Source: an uncultured Eubacteriales bacterium (GTDB lineage: Bacteria; Bacillota; Clostridia; Oscillospirales; CAG-382). Taken from it: a stretch of DNA of 11,416 nt. Where the stretch lies: positions 1 to 11,416 of the forward strand of contig URSI01000024.1 of NCBI GenBank assembly GCA_900550505.1, given 5' to 3'. Position numbers and translations under genes: made by a program. Shown piece by piece: positions 6,576 to 11,416 of this stretch (the first letter of the stretch is position 1; the number at the start of each line of letters is the position of its first letter). Under the pieces are notes generated by a model. The model had not been told where the DNA came from. It did no database searches and saw only the letters and a program-made list of their open reading frames with translations.

Positions 6576-8071
6576 CATTTTTCCTCCTTCGGTCTTTTAC
6601 TGAGTTTCACTATTATATATCCGGCAACGGCGGCAAGTATCACACCTGCCGATGCTATTGCGGCAACCAAAGGTATGTTGGAACCGCCTTCGGGCGAAGA
6701 GACATGAGACTGTTCGTCCGAGGTGGCAGGCTCCTTAGATTCTGCGGATGACTGATCCTGTCCACCCATGGGCGTATCAAGCTCCAAATCACCCGACTCA
6801 AGCAAAATTGCAAGCGCATACATCATCTGACCTGCTTCAGAATTATAGATAGGATATGGCATTCCCCTACGCACATACGTCCTGTACATAGTGTCTGTAT
6901 AAGCAAGCACGCTATCGGTATCACCCATCACCGCTGCGGCTCTGCAAATCGTCGCCCACGGATATGCGTCGCCGTGAGTGAGCTTGGTCCAATCTCTGCC
7001 TTCCTTTTTATAATGCTCGTTAAAAGTTTTATAGAGAGTTTGCGCACGCTCATCCTCCGGATTTATAAGCCCGAATATAGCGGGATAAAGCTGACATGTC
7101 GCATCAGCATAAAAAGTCTCCCAGTCGGAAGGTGCGTCGCATTGACCGTTCGGATGACAATATGCGTAATAATTACCGGCAGCCCCGTTATACAAGTGCT
7201 CTTCAATCCCATTGGCAACCGCACGCGCCTTAGAACTGAGCTCAGCCGCCTTCTGCCTGTCGCCGAACACTGACTCATAAAGCTCAGACGCAGCCACACA
7301 ACCGTCGTATACCTCACAGTTATCCATGAGATAGCAGACCATATAGTCCGGCTTTGCGCCTGTCAAATCAACATCGGGCGAATATGTGGCAAACATGGCG
7401 CTCACTATGCGGTCAAAATCCTCGCGGCGATCTTCAAAGAGTGAACTGTCGCCGTAAACTCTATAGTATTCACGCAATACCCTTATAAAACACGCTGCAT
7501 ATGAGTCTGTACTGTCATAATCGTGACTGCGAGGAGTTTCAACTATCCTCGACGGATCGGCAGGGTCAACGAAAACGTAATAATCGTATACTGTACCATC
7601 AACCCCGTTGACGTCACTTTGCGCGGTGTTCAGCTTACCGAAATACCAATCTATAAAACCGGCAGCGGTTTCCCTGCTCTCATCCGGAGCCGCCTTGAGC
7701 AACCCGAGAACTGCGATCTCCGAAAAATACGGAACTACAGTACCGCTACGCCAGCCGGTGTACTCTTCCGGAGAAACGCCGTCGATCTCAGGGAGCGTGC
7801 TCACATCAAATGTATTGCTGATCACGGGACTGTACATGGTAAGCGCTCCGTTCTCAAGCGACAAAGAATTTATAAATCGGGAATATTCCGATATTTGTTC
7901 TTCCAAATACTCACGATAAGTCATTTCATCATTTCCTCCTGCGGAGACCGCAACGGCCATAACAGGCTGTAACAATACAGCCAAACAACAAAACAGCGCT
8001 ATCGCCGTTTTGGACGTACAACGGCATGCCGTGCCGCGCACGATACGTTTGATTTTGTGTAGAATATCCAT
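6575..8071 (-). CDS. Secreted, membrane-anchored protein with predicted (alpha/alpha)6 fold
   Basis: A 498-residue exported protein, first gene of the operon. Residues 22-42 are a signal-peptide core, with probable cleavage near A41-A44. Residues about 50-430 are mostly alpha-helical with repeated aromatic and Asp-containing motifs that recall six-hairpin glycosidases: YTGWRSGTVVPYFSEIAVLGLL, HDYDSTDSYAACF (about 180-192), DWETFYADATCQLYPAIFGL and DAYPWATICRAAAVMGD. A glycan-acting hydrolase, lyase or epimerase is therefore a reasonable guess, but I cannot assign a family, substrate or catalytic residues. A Ser/Glu/Pro-rich linker (about 432-464) and one C-terminal helix followed by KLSKRPKEEK anchor it, without an LPXTG motif. 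An in-frame ATG 19 codons upstream (8128) exists. The start at 8071 is preferred because AAGGGG lies 9 bases before it and a strong promoter (8097-8125) falls between the two. Confidence 0.85.
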   Translation of the reverse strand: MDILHKIKRIVRGTACRCTSKTAIALFCCLAVLLQPVMAVAVSAGGNDEMTYREYLEEQISEYSRFINSLSLENGALTMYSPVISNTFDVSTLPEIDGVSPEEYTGWRSGTVVPYFSEIAVLGLLKAAPDESRETAAGFIDWYFGKLNTAQSDVNGVDGTVYDYYVFVDPADPSRIVETPRSHDYDSTDSYAACFIRVLREYYRVYGDSSLFEDRREDFDRIVSAMFATYSPDVDLTGAKPDYMVCYLMDNCEVYDGCVAASELYESVFGDRQKAAELSSKARAVANGIEEHLYNGAAGNYYAYCHPNGQCDAPSDWETFYADATCQLYPAIFGLINPEDERAQTLYKTFNEHYKKEGRDWTKLTHGDAYPWATICRAAAVMGDTDSVLAYTDTMYRTYVRRGMPYPIYNSEAGQMMYALAILLESGDLELDTPMGGQDQSSAESKEPATSDEQSHVSSPEGGSNIPLVAAIASAGVILAAVAGYIIVKLSKRPKEEK

Positions 8072-8080
8072 GTTCAGTTT

Positions 8081-8086
8081 CCCCTT
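8081..8086 (-). promoter_or_regulatory. Ribosome binding site fixing the start at 8071
   Basis: On the minus strand AAGGGG ends 9 bases before the ATG at 8071. It decides against the longer reading frame starting at 8128, whose first codons would lie upstream of the promoter. Confidence 0.75.
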
Positions 8087-8096
8087 AACTCGGATT

Positions 8097-8125
8097 ATTG
8101 TAGCACATTGCCGCCATGTTGTCAA
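8097..8125 (-). promoter_or_regulatory. Sigma-A promoter of the four-gene surface operon
   Basis: On the minus strand a consensus -35 TTGACA (8120-8125) and a -10 TACAAT (8097-8102) are separated by exactly 17 bases, and TGC precedes the -10 box, forming an extended -10. Transcription would begin near 8090 and give a leader of about 19 bases before the ATG at 8071. With no obvious intrinsic terminator between the genes, one message could run through all four genes and into the acetyltransferase. Confidence 0.85.
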
Positions 8126-8135
8126 CACAAAGCTA

Positions 8136-8164
8136 TTGAAACATAAACATATTTATGATATAAT
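8136..8164 (+). promoter_or_regulatory. Sigma-A promoter of the aspartate kinase gene
   Basis: A -35 box TTGAAA (8136-8141) and a consensus -10 TATAAT (8159-8164) are 17 bases apart, with TGA immediately before the -10 (extended -10). The expected start near 8171 leaves a leader of about 46 bases, too short for a lysine riboswitch. The spacer contains a palindrome, CATAAA-CATA-TTTATG (8142-8157). The -35 box is 10 bases from that of the divergent surface operon. Confidence 0.85.
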
Positions 8165-8216
8165 TTCGCTGCTTGAGGTTCATTTAATATTCCGATCGGA
8201 GTGATTACGGGTTATT

Positions 8217-9545
8217 ATGAAGAGATCACCGATTAAGGTAGTAAAATTCGGCGGCAGTTCGCTTGCCGATGCCGAACAATTCAAAAAAGTGCGTGATATC
8301 GTGCTCGCAGACCCCGAGAGACGTTACGTCGTGCCGTCAGCTCCGGGAAAGCGTTTTGACGGTGATAAAAAGGTCACCGATATGCTCATTGCCTGCCACG
8401 GTCTTTCGGTATCGGGCGGGGATTGGGAACCTCTTTTTTCCGAGATCCGTTCGCGTTACGAGCCGATCGTCTCCGGGCTCAGTCTCAGCCTTGATCTTTC
8501 TGCGGAATTTGCCGAAATCGGCCGCAACATCCATGAAGGAACGACACGCGATTATGTAGCCTCCAGAGGGGAATATCTTAACGGAATCATAGCCGCCGCT
8601 TTGCTGAACTACGATTTCATCGATGCGGCAGAGCTTATACGATTCAACGATGACAGGACGTTCAATGCCGAAGAAACGAACTCTATGGCCGCACTTGTGC
8701 TTTCGCAGCACCGTTGTGCAGTCATACCCGGGTTTTACGGCTCCGCACCGGACGGCTCGATAGTCACGTTTTCAAGGGGAGGCAGTGATATAACCGGTGC
8801 TATCATCGCGCGTGCCTGCGTCGCGGATATGTACGAAAACTGGACCGATGTCAGCGGATTTCTGAAAGCCGACCCACGGATAGTGACTTCGCCAAAAAAC
8901 ATTAAATACATCACATACCACGAACTGCGTGAGCTTTCCTACATGGGTGCAACCGTGTTGCATGAGGACAGTATCTTTCCGGTCAAGCTCGCGGGGATAC
9001 CGATAAATATCAGAAACACGAACCGTCCTCAGGATGAGGGAACGCTCATTGTAGCGTCGTCGCTTTGCAGAGAGCGCGACGGCGAGATCGTAACGGGTAT
9101 AGCGGGCCGCAAGGGATTTTCTGCCATCAATATAGAAAAAGACATGATGAACCAGGAAATAGGCTTTGGCGTGAGAGTTCTCAATGTGCTTGCGGACAGA
9201 GGGATATCTTTCGAGCATCTGCCATCAGGTATCGACACGATGAGCGTGATGGTAGCTACACCTAAAATTGAGGGGCACGAGGATGAGATCATGTCGGATC
9301 TTATGCATGCAGTGAACCCTGACAGCATAGAGATCGAGCACGGGCTGGCACTTATTGCAGTTGTCGGTCGCAGCATGATCAAGCAGCCCGGTACTGCCGC
9401 AAGAGTATTTACGGCTCTTGCCGCCGCCGGCATCAACATCAGGATGATAGACCAGGGCAGCAGCGAGCTGAATATCATCATAGGTGTTTCGGATGATGAT
9501 TTCAACAAGGCGATACGCGCGGTATACGACGAATTCATCTCCTGA
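8217..9545 (+). CDS. lysC: Aspartate kinase with two ACT domains
   Basis: A 442-residue cytosolic enzyme that phosphorylates aspartate, the first step toward lysine, diaminopimelate, threonine and methionine. The amino-acid kinase domain covers about residues 5-285: VVKFGGSSLAD (ATP/aspartate binding, Lys10), SAPGKRFDGDKKVTDML, ASRGEYLNG (substrate loop with conserved Arg-Gly-Glu), SRGGSDITGAI and KADPRIV. Two ACT regulatory domains follow at about 295-365 (GFSAINIEKDMMN...) and 375-442 (LIAVVGRSMIKQPGTAARVF, then SSELNIIIGV), the usual layout for end-product feedback control. The length is typical of a monofunctional aspartate kinase; no homoserine dehydrogenase domain is present. The ATG at 8217 lies behind CGGAGTG (8198-8203) at a somewhat long spacing, or ACGGG (8206-8210) at a short one. 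The gene is a single transcription unit between its promoter and the terminator at 9571. Which end product inhibits it cannot be read from sequence. Confidence 0.95.
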   Translation: MKRSPIKVVKFGGSSLADAEQFKKVRDIVLADPERRYVVPSAPGKRFDGDKKVTDMLIACHGLSVSGGDWEPLFSEIRSRYEPIVSGLSLSLDLSAEFAEIGRNIHEGTTRDYVASRGEYLNGIIAAALLNYDFIDAAELIRFNDDRTFNAEETNSMAALVLSQHRCAVIPGFYGSAPDGSIVTFSRGGSDITGAIIARACVADMYENWTDVSGFLKADPRIVTSPKNIKYITYHELRELSYMGATVLHEDSIFPVKLAGIPINIRNTNRPQDEGTLIVASSLCRERDGEIVTGIAGRKGFSAINIEKDMMNQEIGFGVRVLNVLADRGISFEHLPSGIDTMSVMVATPKIEGHEDEIMSDLMHAVNPDSIEIEHGLALIAVVGRSMIKQPGTAARVFTALAAAGINIRMIDQGSSELNIIIGVSDDDFNKAIRAVYDEFIS

Positions 9546-9570
9546 AATACCCATGCTCAAGAAAAAGAAA

Positions 9571-9604
9571 AGCAGGCGCTGTACGGCGCCTGCTTCGTTT
9601 TATA
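9571..9604. terminator. Bidirectional intrinsic terminator
   Basis: A perfect 9-bp GC-rich stem (AGCAGGCGC at 9571-9579 with GCGCCTGCT at 9586-9594) closes a 6-base loop. On the plus strand it is followed by TCGTTTTAT and ends the aspartate kinase message. On the minus strand it is followed by TTTTCTTTTTCTT (complement of 9558-9570), a better U-tract, and ends the oxidoreductase gene. Confidence 0.85.
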
Positions 9605-9619
9605 AAGCCTTTATGAGGT

Positions 9620-10459
9620 TCAAACCTCGACCCAGGTAAGCGGAGTTTTGAGCGCCTTTGCGCTTGCCTCGATAATACCCATGATGGCCACAGTCTCATG
9701 GTAATCAGCCTTGACCTCTCCGGTCTTAAAGAAATCACACATTTCCTTAATGAAGTTCGGGAAATAATTGCTCATGGTATTGATCACGCCAAATGTACCG
9801 TCTTCATAGGCGATATTGAAACCAAAGTCAACGCGCCAGTCATTAAAGAGGCTGAACACCGCACGTCTGTCGCCGGAAAACTCAACAAGTATCGCCGGAG
9901 CCTCCTTGGTGCCTATAGACATGACACGACGGACGTCGCTGCCCATAAGTATCACTATCGGCTCAAGCTGATGTATCGTATAGATCTCGAACACGCCGGG
10001 TCCCTTGCCGTTGATGAAAGTGATCCCGTCCTTGCGGATATCCTTAAGCTCATCGGCAAATCTCAGCGCACTCGTGGAAAAGAACGGTGTGTTGTGATCA
10101 AGCGCTATCTGCACGATCTCTTCCGCTATTTTCTTCGTAGGTGCAAAAGTCTTGTCTACATAGCAGAGCTTCCCGCTGGAAAGCGGCTTCCTGCAAAGGT
10201 CAAGATGACGTTCGGGGTTGTCAGGAGAAAGTACTATGATGCAGTCGCTCTTTTCGATGAGTTCATCGATAGTGTCGACACGTTCAACACCAAACTTTTC
10301 ACACCACGCATCAGTCGTCAATCCACCCTTGGGCGAATCTATTTCCGCATACGCATACGCCACCGTCAATTCATCTCCAGCGGCCTCCTTGATCATATGC
10401 GGGTAATTGTTCGCATGCCATTCATCGAGATAGTAATCGATAAATCCGATCTTTTTCAT
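9620..10459 (-). CDS. Gfo/Idh/MocA family oxidoreductase-like protein
   Basis: A 279-residue protein of the Gfo/Idh/MocA type, NAD(P)-linked sugar or polyol dehydrogenases with an N-terminal Rossmann domain and a C-terminal alpha/beta substrate domain. Seen directly: the Rossmann-like start KKIGFIDYYLDEWHANNYP, the DCIIVLSPDNPERHLDLC strand-helix (about 72-89), YVDKTFAPTKKIAEEI (about 100-115) where the family usually has an E-K-P motif, and the central IHQLEPIVILMG segment (about 162-173). It is shorter than the usual 330-360 residues. The Gly-x-Gly-x-x-Gly/Ala loop that binds the cofactor pyrophosphate is not recognisable, so cofactor use is uncertain. The ATG at 10459 has GGAAGGG about 9 bases upstream. 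It follows the sugar isomerase gene by 30 bases and is probably co-transcribed. Function is likely oxidation or epimerization of a sugar or inositol-like compound, by family only. Confidence 0.85.
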   Translation of the reverse strand: MKKIGFIDYYLDEWHANNYPHMIKEAAGDELTVAYAYAEIDSPKGGLTTDAWCEKFGVERVDTIDELIEKSDCIIVLSPDNPERHLDLCRKPLSSGKLCYVDKTFAPTKKIAEEIVQIALDHNTPFFSTSALRFADELKDIRKDGITFINGKGPGVFEIYTIHQLEPIVILMGSDVRRVMSIGTKEAPAILVEFSGDRRAVFSLFNDWRVDFGFNIAYEDGTFGVINTMSNYFPNFIKEMCDFFKTGEVKADYHETVAIMGIIEASAKALKTPLTWVEV

Positions 10460-10489
10460 TTTCTTTGCCCTTCCTGTAAGTGCTTATGT

Positions 10490-11350
10490 TTATCCCTGAA
10501 TTTTCCCGTTGAGAAAATCTACGGCAAGTTTAATATCCGCGTACGGATCCGCTCCGCATTCGCGCTCTATTGTCAGAAATCCCTTATAACCCACTTCTGA
10601 AAGAGCCGCAAGGTAAGCGTCAAAATCCACCTTTCCCTGTCCCAGCGGCACCTCGAGGAAGTAATCAGACATTCTCATATCTTCTATTCCGCCCTCGGCA
10701 AAGAAGGTATAGATACGCTTGGGATCGGTCTGCTTGAGCATGATACCGTCCTTAGCATGGGTATGCACAATGTAATCCTTCAAAACATGTACGGCATTTA
10801 CAGGATCGTCACCCGTCACCATGACAAGATTTGCGGGATCAAGGTTCACCCCAATACCCTTACTGCCGCAATCACGAATGAACTCCGCCAGCACCTGTGC
10901 TTTCTCGGGACCGGTCTCAATAGCGAAAGTAACTCCTTTCGCAGCAGCATAATCGCCTATTTCACGGCAGGCGGCAAGCTGGTTCTTATAACTCTCGTCA
11001 TCCTTATTGCCGGAAACGCAGCCGATATGAGTAGTCACGACCTTGGTATTTAATCTGACGGCAAGGTCCGCAACAGCTTTGCTGGCAGGTATCTTCCACT
11101 CGTTTTCGTCCGCCCTCTCAAATCCGTGTCCGCCGAAATCACCGCAGACAGCGCTTATAACCAGTCCGCGTTCCGCTAAAGCGGCGTTGACAGCAGCCAC
11201 CTTTGCGTCATCAAACGTATCATATTTGTTTTCGCCTTCCACCACGTAAAGCTGAATGCCCTGCGCACCGACCTGCTTTGCCTTGTCAAGTCCTTCAAAA
11301 AGCGGAACCTTGAACGAATCGACCATCACTCCGACGGAAAACTTTGCCAT
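10490..11350 (-). CDS. Sugar phosphate isomerase/epimerase, xylose-isomerase-like TIM barrel
   Basis: A 286-residue cytosolic TIM-barrel protein of the AP-endonuclease-2/xylose-isomerase-like superfamily, which includes IolE/IolI and ketose epimerases that shift keto groups or invert sugar carbons using a divalent metal. The metal-ligand pattern is complete: Glu145 (FAIETGPEKA), Asp171 (GVNLDPANLVM), His196/His198 (VHTHAKDG) and Glu262 (FLTIERECG); VVTTHIG (about 104-110) is also typical. Length is normal for the family. The start at 11350 is chosen because AGAGGTG ends 7 bases before it and MAKFSVGVM is a typical first strand; a longer frame from 11377 adds nine basic residues of no family character. 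It precedes the Gfo/Idh/MocA-type gene, a common pairing in sugar and polyol catabolic clusters. The exact substrate is unknown. The promoter is outside or at the very right edge of the window. Confidence 0.9.
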   Translation of the reverse strand: MAKFSVGVMVDSFKVPLFEGLDKAKQVGAQGIQLYVVEGENKYDTFDDAKVAAVNAALAERGLVISAVCGDFGGHGFERADENEWKIPASKAVADLAVRLNTKVVTTHIGCVSGNKDDESYKNQLAACREIGDYAAAKGVTFAIETGPEKAQVLAEFIRDCGSKGIGVNLDPANLVMVTGDDPVNAVHVLKDYIVHTHAKDGIMLKQTDPKRIYTFFAEGGIEDMRMSDYFLEVPLGQGKVDFDAYLAALSEVGYKGFLTIERECGADPYADIKLAVDFLNGKIQG

Positions 11351-11416
11351 TACTCTGCACCTCTTGTTTTTTCTCATGTCAAAACGGAAAAAGCGCCGGA
11401 ACCGAAGGTCATTATC
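11351..11416 (-). other. Upstream edge of the sugar isomerase gene
   Basis: The last 66 bases hold the ribosome binding site AGAGGTG (11358-11364) of the isomerase gene and no complete promoter that I can recognise. The frame of the isomerase stays open to the window edge, so an upstream gene or leader may begin just outside. Confidence 0.4.

Noticed and set aside
8165..8216. Possible lysine riboswitch ahead of the aspartate kinase gene
   Set aside because: The leader is only about 46 bases, far too short for the L-box aptamer, and no terminator hairpin lies in it.
9615..9628. Palindrome GAGGTT-CA-AACCTC at the oxidoreductase stop codon
   Set aside because: Only six pairs with a two-base centre and no T-run; the nearby hairpin at 9571-9594 is the better terminator.
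9698..10600. 300-residue plus-strand open frame over the oxidoreductase gene
   Set aside because: It is antisense to a clear Gfo/Idh/MocA-type protein, has no recognisable domain, and is a shadow of that gene's codon usage.

Overview
The window looks like chromosome of a Gram-positive anaerobe of the Bacillota, most likely class Clostridia. The reasons are a YfhO-family envelope protein, a lipoprotein and membrane-anchored proteins with Ser/Glu/Pro-rich linkers, strong AGGAGG-type ribosome binding sites, and a clostridial-type FGGST site in a phosphatidylserine decarboxylase piece. Base composition is moderate to high in GC, except for one clearly AT-rich acetyltransferase gene. No tRNA, rRNA, CRISPR array, transposase or phage gene was seen. 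The species cannot be named from this sequence.

Layout. Bases 1-722 (+) carry two broken housekeeping genes joined out of frame: an internal piece of glyA (1 to about 257) runs into the C-terminal half of a psd-type phosphatidylserine decarboxylase (about 258-722). An extended inverted repeat (783-836) ends the AT-rich GNAT acetyltransferase gene (839-1336, -). Bases 1378-8071 (-) hold a tight four-gene operon. In transcription order it encodes a secreted, C-terminally anchored protein with a predicted (alpha/alpha)6 fold (6575-8071), a Ser/Glu-rich lipoprotein of unknown family (5526-6575), a type I membrane protein with three divergent InlB/Flg_new_2-like beta repeats (4261-5529), and a 950-residue YfhO-family multi-pass protein with a similar beta domain in its external part (1378-4230). 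The first three genes overlap stop-to-start and the operon has a near-consensus promoter (8097-8125).

A divergent promoter (8136-8164) drives an aspartate kinase with two ACT domains (8217-9545, +). A GC-rich hairpin (9571-9594), usable from both sides, separates it from a convergent pair (-): a Gfo/Idh/MocA-type oxidoreductase with an atypical nucleotide-binding N-terminus (9620-10459) and a xylose-isomerase-like TIM-barrel sugar isomerase/epimerase (10490-11350).

Working together. The four-gene operon is the least explained part. All its products are exported or membrane-bound, and two share a beta-repeat type, so it plausibly builds or modifies a cell-surface glycan; this is inference. 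The isomerase/oxidoreductase pair resembles catabolic sugar or polyol modules. The aspartate kinase feeds lysine, threonine, methionine and diaminopimelate synthesis and has no visible functional link to its neighbours.
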